DNA of 64,000 bases. Source: Jiangella alkaliphila (GTDB taxonomy: Bacteria; Actinomycetota; Actinomycetes; Jiangellales; Jiangellaceae). Each line of letters opens with the position of its first letter. Position 1 is the first letter of the stretch. Where the stretch lies: assembly GCF_900105925.1 (NCBI RefSeq), contig NZ_LT629791.1, positions 3,383,278-3,447,277 of the forward strand, written 5' to 3'. The position numbers and the translations under genes are program-made. Shown here in pieces: positions 46,438 to 56,200 of the stretch. The notes below the pieces were generated by a model that did not search any database, was not told the DNA's origin, and was given only the letters and a program-made list of their open reading frames with translations.

Positions 46438-47301
46438 ATGACCCGACGCTTCGGGGTCAACACCTGGGTGTGGACGTCACCGCTCACGGACGCTGCCCTC
46501 GCCGAGCTGGCGCCGCGGATCAGTGGCTGGGGGTTCGACGTCGTCGAGCTGCCGGTCGAGAACCCCGGCGACTGGGACCCCGTCCGGGCGGCGAAGGTGC
46601 TCGGAGACCACGGCCTGACGGCGGCGGTCGCCCTGGTCATAGGCGACGGCCGCGAGCTGGTCGGCACGGACGAGGGCACCGTCGCCCGCACCCGCGACTA
46701 CCTGCGCCACGTCGTCGACGTCGCCGCGACGGTAGGCGCACCGGCAATCGCCGGACCGGCGTACGCGTCGGTCGGGCGGACCTGGCGGATGACCCCGGCC
46801 GAGCGGGCCGGCCACTACGCCGAGCTGCGCGACGGCCTGAGCCCGGTGGTCGAGCACGCCCGCGCCGCCGGCGTGACCGTCGCCGTCGAGCCGCTGAATC
46901 GTTACGAGACCAGCCTGATCAACACGGTCGACCAGGCGCTCGAGGCGATCGACGGGCTGCCGGAGGACGGCATCGGCCTGGCGCTGGACGTCTACCACAT
47001 GAACATCGAGGAACAGTCCATCATCGGCGCGATCGCGCGGGCGGCCGGCCGCATCGCGCACGTTCAGGTGTGCGCCAACGACCGCGGCGCGCCGGGTGCG
47101 GACCACCTCGACTGGCCCGGCATCGTCGCCGCGCTGGACGCGGCGGGCTACACCGGCCCGCTGGTCATCGAGTCCTTCACCGCCGACAACGCGACGATCG
47201 CGACGGCCGCCTCCATCTGGCGGCCGCTGGCCGCGAGCCAGGACGCGATCGCCGTCGACGGCCTGTCCTTCTTGAGAGGAGTGGTGGAGCAGCCCGCCTG
47301 A
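46438..47301 (+). CDS. TIM-barrel sugar 3-epimerase (D-tagatose/D-allulose 3-epimerase-like)
   Basis: 287 residues, cytoplasmic. The ligand set of this family is complete: Glu151 (EPLNRYE), Asp184 and His187 (LDVYHMNIEE), His208, Arg216 (NDRGAPGADHLDW) and Glu245 (VIESF). Known relatives epimerise ketoses at C3 with Mn or Co; some related TIM-barrel proteins act on 3-keto sugars. Located between the importer and the secreted ThuA proteins, so it probably processes the imported sugar. Confidence 0.9.
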   Translation: MTRRFGVNTWVWTSPLTDAALAELAPRISGWGFDVVELPVENPGDWDPVRAAKVLGDHGLTAAVALVIGDGRELVGTDEGTVARTRDYLRHVVDVAATVGAPAIAGPAYASVGRTWRMTPAERAGHYAELRDGLSPVVEHARAAGVTVAVEPLNRYETSLINTVDQALEAIDGLPEDGIGLALDVYHMNIEEQSIIGAIARAAGRIAHVQVCANDRGAPGADHLDWPGIVAALDAAGYTGPLVIESFTADNATIATAASIWRPLAASQDAIAVDGLSFLRGVVEQPA

Positions 47302-47387
47302 TCAGCAGTCGTCACGTTCGACCGCAGGCGCCGGCACGCCGCGGGGTTTCGAGAAGCAACGTCGCTCATTCCCTGGAGGAACCCCTC

Positions 47388-50300
47388 ATGCTCGTGGCTC
47401 TACGCCAGCGATGGTCGCGGCTCATGGCCGTGGCGCTCGCCGCAGTGTTAGCGATACCACTCCTGACCGCGCTCCCGTCGACGGCTCACGAAGGTGAGCA
47501 CGGCGAGGAGGCGCACGTCCTGATCTTCACCAAGACCACCCAGTTCCGGCACACCGAGGCGATCACGCAGGGTGTGCCCGTGCTCCAGGCGGCGTTCGAG
47601 GCCGCCGGCATCACCTCCGAGCACACCGAGGACTCGTCGATCTTCAACGACGAGGACCTCTCCCACTTCGACGCGCTGATCATGTTCCAGGCGTCCGGCG
47701 ACCCGTGGACGGCCGAGGAGAAGGCCGCCATGGAGCGCTACCAGCAGGCCGGCGGCGGCATCGTCGCGATCCACAACTCCGCCGACATGCGCGGCAACTA
47801 CGCCTGGTGGGACACCCTCATCGGCTCGCTGATGCCGGGCCACGCGGCCACCGGTTCCAGCCCGGGCCTGCCCGGCACCGTCCGCATCGAGGACGGCGTC
47901 CACCCGTCGACGACGCACCTGCCGCAGCGCTGGGAGCGCGCCGACGAGTGGTACAACTTCTCGGCCAACGTCCGCGGCACGGCGCACGTGCTCGCGACCA
48001 TGGACGAGACCACCTACGACCCGGGCGGCAACGCCCAGGGCTACGACCACCCGATCTCGTGGTGCAAGCCGTACGACGGAGGCCGCGCCTGGGTGACGGC
48101 GATGGGCCACTTCGGCGCCCACTACACGCAGGAACCCGACTTCGTGCAGCACATCCTCGGCGGCGTGCAGTGGGCCGCGGGCGTGGCCGAGGGCGACTGC
48201 GGCGGCACGGTGTGGGACCAGTACGAGAAGGTGCCGCTGGACCAGAACACCAGTGCCCCGTTCGCGATCGACGTCGCGCCGGACGGCCGGGTGTTCTTCA
48301 CCGAGCTGGTCCGCGGGCAGATCCGCGTCTACGACCCCGCCACCCAGACCACGTCGACGGCCATCACCATCCCGGTGTACTCAGGCGGTGAGGACGGCCT
48401 GCTCGGCATCGCGCTGGATCCGGACTTCGAGACCAACGGGCACCTGTTCGTCTACCACTCGAAGGCGAGCGCGAACGACTCGGATCCGGCGAACTTCATC
48501 AGCACGCTGTCGCGGTACACGGTCGGCGCGAACTCGCAGATCGACCCCGCGTCCGAGGTCGTCGTGCTCGAGGTGCCGGCCCGCCGGCTCCCGGACGAGC
48601 CCGGCCACACCGGCGGCGGCCTGGCGTTCGGCCCGGACGGCAACCTGTTCCTGTCCGTCGGCGACGACGTCAACCCGCACTCGGAGCCGTCGGGCGGCTA
48701 CGCACCGCTGTCCGAGCGCGCGGGCACGTTCCACGACGCCCGCGAGACGTCGGCGAACACCAACGACCTGCGCGGCAAGCTGCTGCGCATCACCCCGCAG
48801 CCGGACGGCAGCTACACGATCCCCGAGGGCAACCTGTTCCCGGAGGGGACCGCGCAGACCCGCCCGGAGATCTACGCGATGGGCTTCCGCAACCCGTTCC
48901 GGTTCTCCATCGACCCGGAGACCGGCTGGGTGGGCCTCGCCGACTACGGCCCGGACAACGGCAGCGACAGCGCGACCCGTGGTCCGGCCGGAATGGTCGA
49001 GTGGAACCTGATCAAGGAACCGGGCTTCTACGGCTGGCCGCTGTGCATCGGGCCGAACGAGCCGTACCTGGACGTCGACTACACGACCAACCCGGTGACG
49101 GTCGGCGCCCCGTTCGACTGCGACAACCCGGTCAACGACTCCGTCCGCAACACCGGCCTGACGGAGCTGCCGCCGGTGCAGGAGCCGGAGATGTATTACG
49201 GCTACGACTCGTCCTCGGTCCCGGGGGTCATCCCGGCCGGCGGCGGCCTGGCCCCGATGGGCGGCCCGTTCTACCAGTTCGACCCGGAGCTGGACTCGGA
49301 CACGAAGTTCCCCGAGTACTACGACGGCAAGCCGTTCTTCTACGAGTGGGCCAAGAACCGGCTCTACTCGATCGACCTCAACCAGGAGACCGGCGACGTC
49401 GAGAAGGTGAACCCGTTCCTGCCGCCGCCGAACGAGCAGTGGATGGCGCCGATCGACTCCCAGTTCGGCCCCGAGGGTTCGATGTACGTCCTCGACTGGG
49501 GCGGCGGCTTCGGCCGTGACAACCCGAACTCGGGGCTGTACCGCGTCGACTACGTGTCCGGCTCACGCTCGCCGGTGGCGCACGCGACGGCGACGCCGGA
49601 CTCCGGCCAGGCGCCGCTGGCCGTCCAGCTGGACGGCTCCGGCAGCACCGACCCCGAGGGTGAGGCGCTGACGTACGCCTGGGACTACACCAACGACGGC
49701 ACCGTCGACTCCACCGAGGCGCAGGCGTCGTTCACCTACACCGAGAACGGGGTCTACAACGCCCGGCTCACGGTGACCGACCCGCACGGCAAGACCGGCA
49801 CGACGACCGTGCCGATCACCGTCGGCAACACCCGGCCGGAGGTGACCTTCGACCTGCCGCCGGACGGCGCGTTCTTCGACTTCGGCGACACGGTCGCGTG
49901 GGACGTCGAGGTCACCGACGCCGAGGACGCCGAGATCGCCGACGAGGACGTCATCATCCAGCCGGCGCTGGGCCACGACGAGCACCCGCACCCGGCCGAC
50001 CCGCTCAGCGGGCGCACGGGGCAGGTGCAGACGGCGCTCGGCGGCGGGCACAGCGAGGACATGAACGTCTTCTACATCCTCAACGCCCGCTACACCGACG
50101 GCGGCGGCGCCGGCGGCATCCCGGCGCTGGCCGGCGAGGACACGTCGTTGCTGTTCCCGCGGCAGCGCGAGGCGGAGTTCCACGACGACGCCGAGGGCGT
50201 CACCACGGGCCCGTCGCGCGACGTCGAGGGGCACGGCACCGCGATCGCCGGTGCTGACGGCGCGTGGGCGTCGTTCGACCCGGTCAATCTGCTCAACGTC

Positions 50301-53156
50301 GACGCGCTCGTGCTGCGGGCGTCGTCGTCGGCGGGCGGGCCGATCGAGCTGCGCCGCGACGCCCCCGACGGGCCGCTGCTGGGCACCGGCCAGGTCCCGG
50401 CGACGGGGTCCGGGTACGCCGACGTGGCGGTCGAGGTCGACGATCCGGGCGAGAGCTTCACGCTCTACGCGGTGTTCCCGGGCGCCGGCGAGCGGCGGCT
50501 GAACTTCATCGAGGCCGACGGCAAGGGCGCCGCGACCACGTCCAAGCCGAAGGTCGCCATCACCGCGCCGACGCCGGCCGACGAGCTGGAGCTGGGCGAG
50601 GTCCAGGTGACGGCCGACGCGAGTGACGCGGAGAACACGATCACCCAGGTCGAGTTCTTCGTCGGCGACGACTCCATCGGCGTCGACACCGAGGCGCCGT
50701 ACGAGGCGACCTGGACGGTGACCGAGGAGCAGCGCTACCAGCTGACCGCGGTCGCCACGAACAACCTCGGCGCCAGCTCGACGTCGCGCATCGTGCAGGT
50801 CGAGATCGGTGACCTGTTCGGCGACTGGCTGACGTACTCGCACGCCAGCGCGGCCGGCACCTTCGACCGCCCGGACAACAACACCTGGGTGATCGAGTCC
50901 GGCGGCGGCAACATGTGGCAGGGGACGGACGAGTACAGCGCCGTGTACCTGCCGGGTGCGGCCGGCGCCACCGGCGACCAGTGGACGGCGACGGCGAAGG
51001 TGGTCAGCCAGACCAACTCCAACGCCTCCGCCAAGGCCGGCCTGATCGTCCGCAACGACGTCACGCAGCCGGGCGTCTCGCCGGGCTACGCGGCGATGGC
51101 GATGCGGGCGGGGCTGAGCTTCGAGTGGCTGCGCGACAGCGACGGCAACGGCCAGCTCGACGCCAGCACCAGCGCCGGCCAGAACGGCTACCCGGCGTGG
51201 GTGCGCATCGTCCGCGACGGCGACCTCTACACGTCGTACTGGAGCCGTGACGGCGAGACGTTCACCCAGGTGGGCGAGCCGGTGGCGTTGCCGGGCGCGA
51301 CAGACGTCCAGGACATCGGCCTGGCCGTCACCGCGCACAGCGGCAGCGCGCGCACGGCGGCGGTGTTCACCGACTTCGTGCTCGAGGACGGCCTGCCCGG
51401 CGAGGGGCCGGACCCGGAGGAGCCGCCGGTCTGCCTGATCACCGGGACCGACCAGTTCGACGGTGACGCGCTGAACGAGACCCGGTGGACGACGGTGCGT
51501 GGCGCCGACGGCCTGCCTGCGAGCGTCGCCGACGGCGGCCTGGTGCTGCCCGTCACCAACGGCGACATCAACGAGGCCGTCGCCGGCCCGATCAGCTACG
51601 TCGGCCAGCCCACCCGCGACGGGGCGTGGACCGTCGAGACCGAGGTCTCGGTGGCGCACACCCGCGAGTGGCAGCACGCCGGCCTGCTGATGCATGGCAC
51701 CGACGACGACTACGTCAAGCTGGCCTTCACCCGCACCAACTCGGGCAGCCGGATCCTCGAGTTCCAGACCGAGGCCGGCGGCACCCGGACCTGGCACGCC
51801 AACGTCACGCTGCCGGCGGACTTCCCGTCGACGGCGCATCTGCGGCTGGCCAGTGACGGCGAGCAGGTGACGGCGTCGTACTCGGCCGACGGCGAGACGT
51901 GGACGGCGCTGTCCGGCGCGGCGGCGCTGGTCGAGGACTCGACCATCGGCCTGATGGCGGCCGGTGACACGGCACCGCACGCGGTGAACGCCGTGTTCGA
52001 CCACTTCACCATCACGCCGGACGTCGAGGACGACGGTCAGCGCGAGCCCACCGACGAGTTCGACGGCAGCGCGATCGACGGCTGCCGGTGGGACTCGGTG
52101 GTGCGCTACGACTCGACGGCGGCGAGCGTGGCCGACGGCCAGCTGCGCATCCAGACGCAGCCGGGCGACATCAACGGCGCCGCCAACGAGAACCCGCGCA
52201 ACTTCATCCTCCAGGAAGTGCCCGAGGGTGAGGACTGGACGATCGAGACCCGGGTGACGCCGACGATGCTGCACCAGTGGCAGCTGGCCGGCCTCATGGT
52301 GTACGGCGATGACGACAACTACGTGAAGTTCGACGTCGTCGCGAACAACACCGCCGGCGCGGCGACCAACCTGCGCGCCGAGCTGGTCTCGGAGAAGGGC
52401 GGCCAGTTCGGCAACGGCGGCAACCGCAACATCGACATCCCGGAGACCAGCGAGAGCGGCTGGTACTACCTCCGGCTGACGAGGAGCGGTGACACCTACG
52501 CGGCGGAGATCAGCGACGGCGGGGTCAACTGGACCTCGCTGGGCGACCCGGTCACCAACGACGCCGAGCTCACCTCGTTCGGCCTCATGGCGATCGGCCC
52601 GCAGCAGACCCAGCCGGTCACGGTGGCGTTCGACTACTTCCGGGTCACGACGGACCAGCCGGACACCACCCCGCCCGCGATCACGGTCGAGGGCGTCGCC
52701 GACGGCGGCGGCTACGACCTGGCCACGGCGCTGGAGCTGAGCGCGACGGCGACGGACGATGTGTCCCGCGACGTCGTGGTGCTGCTCACCCTCGACGGTG
52801 AAGCGGTCGAGAACCCGTCGGCCGTCACCCCGGAGTTGGGCGCGCACACGCTGGTGGCCATCGCCACCGACGAGGCGGGCAACGCCGCGGAGACGACCGT
52901 CGCGTTCGAGGTCGTCGCGACCTTTGACGGCGCCCAGGCCCTGGTGCAGCGCTACCGGGCGGACGGGACCGTGCAGCGGTCCGTGGCCACCCAGCTGAAC
53001 ACCCACCTGGCCAACGCCGAGCGGCTGGCCGGGCAGGGGACCTCGGGTGCGGCGACCTCACTGGACCGTTACGAGGCGCTCGCAGAGGGGGTGACGGACG
53101 AGACCGCGCGCGGCTGGCTGCTGGCGTACGCCGACGCGCTGCGGGCTCAGCTCTAA
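47388..53156 (+). CDS. Secreted ThuA / sugar dehydrogenase / PKD / Ig / LamG-like multidomain protein 2
   Basis: 1922 residues, extracellular. Signal about 1-34; ThuA (about 41-264, VLIFTKTTQFRHTEAI, GGGIVAIHNSADM); sugar dehydrogenase propeller (about 268-724, His407 in GHTGGGLAF, NTNDLRGKLLRI, GFRNPFRFS). Then PKD (about 724-812), the GHDEHPHP module (about 812-920, motif at 862-869), CBM6-like (about 924-1045), bacterial Ig (about 1051-1140), three DUF1349/LamG-like sandwiches (about 1143-1337, 1353-1548, 1554-1760), another Ig (about 1763-1845) and a C-terminal helical tail (about 1848-1922). GGAGG precedes ATG 47388, 86 bases after the epimerase gene. The several binding sandwiches suggest attachment to an insoluble polysaccharide. 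Confidence 0.88.
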   Translation: MLVALRQRWSRLMAVALAAVLAIPLLTALPSTAHEGEHGEEAHVLIFTKTTQFRHTEAITQGVPVLQAAFEAAGITSEHTEDSSIFNDEDLSHFDALIMFQASGDPWTAEEKAAMERYQQAGGGIVAIHNSADMRGNYAWWDTLIGSLMPGHAATGSSPGLPGTVRIEDGVHPSTTHLPQRWERADEWYNFSANVRGTAHVLATMDETTYDPGGNAQGYDHPISWCKPYDGGRAWVTAMGHFGAHYTQEPDFVQHILGGVQWAAGVAEGDCGGTVWDQYEKVPLDQNTSAPFAIDVAPDGRVFFTELVRGQIRVYDPATQTTSTAITIPVYSGGEDGLLGIALDPDFETNGHLFVYHSKASANDSDPANFISTLSRYTVGANSQIDPASEVVVLEVPARRLPDEPGHTGGGLAFGPDGNLFLSVGDDVNPHSEPSGGYAPLSERAGTFHDARETSANTNDLRGKLLRITPQPDGSYTIPEGNLFPEGTAQTRPEIYAMGFRNPFRFSIDPETGWVGLADYGPDNGSDSATRGPAGMVEWNLIKEPGFYGWPLCIGPNEPYLDVDYTTNPVTVGAPFDCDNPVNDSVRNTGLTELPPVQEPEMYYGYDSSSVPGVIPAGGGLAPMGGPFYQFDPELDSDTKFPEYYDGKPFFYEWAKNRLYSIDLNQETGDVEKVNPFLPPPNEQWMAPIDSQFGPEGSMYVLDWGGGFGRDNPNSGLYRVDYVSGSRSPVAHATATPDSGQAPLAVQLDGSGSTDPEGEALTYAWDYTNDGTVDSTEAQASFTYTENGVYNARLTVTDPHGKTGTTTVPITVGNTRPEVTFDLPPDGAFFDFGDTVAWDVEVTDAEDAEIADEDVIIQPALGHDEHPHPADPLSGRTGQVQTALGGGHSEDMNVFYILNARYTDGGGAGGIPALAGEDTSLLFPRQREAEFHDDAEGVTTGPSRDVEGHGTAIAGADGAWASFDPVNLLNVDALVLRASSSAGGPIELRRDAPDGPLLGTGQVPATGSGYADVAVEVDDPGESFTLYAVFPGAGERRLNFIEADGKGAATTSKPKVAITAPTPADELELGEVQVTADASDAENTITQVEFFVGDDSIGVDTEAPYEATWTVTEEQRYQLTAVATNNLGASSTSRIVQVEIGDLFGDWLTYSHASAAGTFDRPDNNTWVIESGGGNMWQGTDEYSAVYLPGAAGATGDQWTATAKVVSQTNSNASAKAGLIVRNDVTQPGVSPGYAAMAMRAGLSFEWLRDSDGNGQLDASTSAGQNGYPAWVRIVRDGDLYTSYWSRDGETFTQVGEPVALPGATDVQDIGLAVTAHSGSARTAAVFTDFVLEDGLPGEGPDPEEPPVCLITGTDQFDGDALNETRWTTVRGADGLPASVADGGLVLPVTNGDINEAVAGPISYVGQPTRDGAWTVETEVSVAHTREWQHAGLLMHGTDDDYVKLAFTRTNSGSRILEFQTEAGGTRTWHANVTLPADFPSTAHLRLASDGEQVTASYSADGETWTALSGAAALVEDSTIGLMAAGDTAPHAVNAVFDHFTITPDVEDDGQREPTDEFDGSAIDGCRWDSVVRYDSTAASVADGQLRIQTQPGDINGAANENPRNFILQEVPEGEDWTIETRVTPTMLHQWQLAGLMVYGDDDNYVKFDVVANNTAGAATNLRAELVSEKGGQFGNGGNRNIDIPETSESGWYYLRLTRSGDTYAAEISDGGVNWTSLGDPVTNDAELTSFGLMAIGPQQTQPVTVAFDYFRVTTDQPDTTPPAITVEGVADGGGYDLATALELSATATDDVSRDVVVLLTLDGEAVENPSAVTPELGAHTLVAIATDEAGNAAETTVAFEVVATFDGAQALVQRYRADGTVQRSVATQLNTHLANAERLAGQGTSGAATSLDRYEALAEGVTDETARGWLLAYADALRAQL

Positions 53157-53166
53157 CACCGCAGAC

Positions 53167-53206
53167 GTGCCGGGCGGCGGTGGTCATCGTCACCGCCGCC
53201 CGGCAC
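53167..53206 (+). terminator. Hairpin between the two giant genes
   Basis: Perfect 16-bp stem (GTGCCGGGCGGCGGTG, 53167-53182, with its complement 53191-53206) and an 8-base loop, 10 bases after the stop of protein 2. Confidence 0.7.
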
Positions 53207-53288
53207 CCGAGCCGAGCACACCATTCGCGGCCGAGGCGAGTGGACGGGGGACCGAGGGGCGCACGTTCGACGTTCGTTGGAGGCACCG

Positions 53289-56200
53289 TTGCCACACCAC
53301 CCGAGACACCCACGATCCCTGCTCAGATCCGCGGCGATCGCCGCGGCCGGAGCGCTCCTCCTCCCACTCGCCGCGACCACGGCGCCGGCCGCCGCCGAGC
53401 CGGTCGTCACTCAGGACTTCGAGACCATGCACGAGGGCGCCCACGTCCTCGTGTTCAGCAAGACCGCCGGCTTCCGGCACGACTCCATCCCGACCGGCAT
53501 CGCCACTATCCAGGAGCTCGGCACCGAGCGCGGCTGGGAGGTCACGGCGACGGAGGACGCGGCCCAGTTCACGGCCGAGAACCTCGCGCAGTACGACGTC
53601 GTCGTCTGGCTGTCCACCACCGGTGACGTGCTGAACGACGAGCAGCAGGCCGCGTTCGAGGGCTACATCGCCGCCGGCGGCGGGTACGCCGGCGTGCACG
53701 CGGCCGCCGACACCGAGTACGACTGGGCCTGGTACGGCGGGCTGGTGGGCGCGTACTTCCAGTCGCACCCGCAGATCCAGCCGGCCACCGTCGTCGTCGA
53801 GGACCGCGTCCACCCGTCCACGCAGCACCTGCCGGACCGGTGGGAGCGCACCGACGAGTGGTACGACTACCGCGCCAGCCCGCGCGGCGACGTGCACGTG
53901 CTGGCGTCGCTGGACGCGGACAGCTACGAGGGCGATGTCATGGGTGCGGACCACCCGATCGCCTGGTGTCAGGACTACGAGGGCGGCCGGTCCTGGTACA
54001 CCGGCGGCGGGCACACCCAGGAGTCCTACGCCGAGGCGGAGTTCCGCGAGCACCTCGCCGGCGGCATCGAGACCGCCGCGGGCGTGGCCGACGCGGACTG
54101 CGGCGCCACCGTCACGGAGAACTTCGACCAGATCACGCTGGCCCGCGGCCCGGTGGAGATGGGCGAGCCGATGGGCGTCGCGGTGCTGCCCGACGGCAGC
54201 GCGCTGCACACGTCGCGCGACGGCCAGGTCTTCTACACCGCCGAGGCCGGCCAGACGACGCTGGCGGCGGACATCCCGGTGTACGACTTCCGGGAGGACG
54301 GCATGCAGGGCATCGCCGTCGACCCGGACTTCGCCACCAACGGCTGGGTGTACCTCTATTACTCGCCGCCGCTGAACACGCCGCCGGGCGAGGTCGCGCA
54401 CTCGAGCCTGAACCCGGCGACCTGGGAGGCGTACGAGGGCCACAACAACCTGTCCCGCTTCACCTTCGCCGACGGCGTGCTGGACCCGGCGTCGGAGCAG
54501 GTGATCCTGCAGGTCCCGCAGGACCGCGGCAACTGCTGCCACCACGGCGGCGAGATCGACTTCGACGCCGACGGCAACCTCTACCTGTCGACCGGCGACG
54601 ACACCGACCCGTTCGAGTCCAACGGGTACGCGCCGATCGACGACCGGACGACCCGCGCGCCGCAGTTCGACGCGCGCCGCACGTCGGGCAACACGAACGA
54701 TCTGCGCGGCAAGATCCTGCGTATCACCGTGCAGGAGGACGGCTCGTACACGGTCCCGGACGGCAACCTGTTCGCGCCGGGCACCGAGGACACCCGGCCG
54801 GAGATCTACGCGATGGGCTTCCGCAACCCGTTCCGCATCAGCGTCGACCAGGAGACCGGCGACGTGTGGGTGGGCGACTACGGCCCCGACTCCGGCGGCC
54901 CGAACCAGTACGGCCCCGGCGGGCAGGTCGAGTTCAACCGCGTCACCGAGCCGGGCAACTTCGGCTGGCCGTACTGCACCGGCCTCAACACGGCGGCCGA
55001 GACGTACGCGGACCGCGACTTCACCTCGTACTACGGCATCGACCCGAACACCGGGCAGCCGGACCCGAACGACGGCACGCAGGACCCCGTCGGCGCGAAG
55101 TTCGACTGCGCCAACGGCCCGGCGAACGACTCCGCGCTGAACACCGGGTTGCCGACGGTGCCGCCCGCGGTCGCCGCGTGGTTGCCGTACGACGGCGGGT
55201 CGGTGCCCGAGCTGGGCAGCGGCAGCGAGTCGCCGATGGCCGGCCCGGTCTACCGCTACGACCCGGAGCTGGAGTCGGAGACGAAGTTCCCCGAGTACTA
55301 CGACGGGCAGTTCTTCGCCTACGAGTTCGGCCGCCGCTGGATCAAGAACATGTCGGTCGACGGCGACGGCGGGCTGCTGCACATCGGCCCGTTCTCGGAC
55401 TTCATGCAGAACACCCAGCTGATGGACCTGGAGTTCGGCCCCGAGGGGTCGCTCTACGTGCTCGACTACGGCACCGGGTTCTTCAACGGCGACGAGAACT
55501 CCGCGCTCTACCGCATCGACTACGTCGCCGGCACCCGCTCGCCGTCCGCCGTCGCCACCGCGACGCCGACGTCGGGGCTGGCGCCGCTGACCGTCGAGTT
55601 CTCCTCGGAGGGCTCCGCCGACCCGGACCCGGGTGACGTCCTCACCTACGCGTGGGACTTCCAGTCGGACGGGACGGTGGACTCCACCGAGCCGGCCGCG
55701 TCGTTCACGTACACCGCCAACGGCGAGTACACGGCGACGCTGACCGTCACCGACTCCGACGGCAACACCGGCGTGGCCACGGCGCACGTCATCGTCGGCA
55801 ACACCGCGCCGGTGATCGAGTTCGTGTCGCCGCCCAACGGCGGCCTGTTCACCTTCGGCGAGGACGTCGCGTTCGAGGTCAGCGTCACCGACCCGGACGG
55901 GCAGCCGGTCGACTGCGAGGACGTCGAGGTGACGTTCGCGCTCGGGCACGACCAGCACACGCACGGCGGCGAGTCTGTCAACGGCTGCTCCGGCACCATC
56001 GCGACCGGCACCGACGGCTCGCACGGCACCGACGACAACATCTTCGGGCTGCTGCTGGCCGAGTACACCGACGTCCCGCCGTCGCCCGACACCGTCCCCG
56101 TCACCGGGACCGCCGAGCTGGTGCTGCAGCCGATGCACCGTCAGGCCGAGCACTTCTCGGCGCAGAACGGCGTCCAGGTGGTCAGCCACGGCGGGGCCGA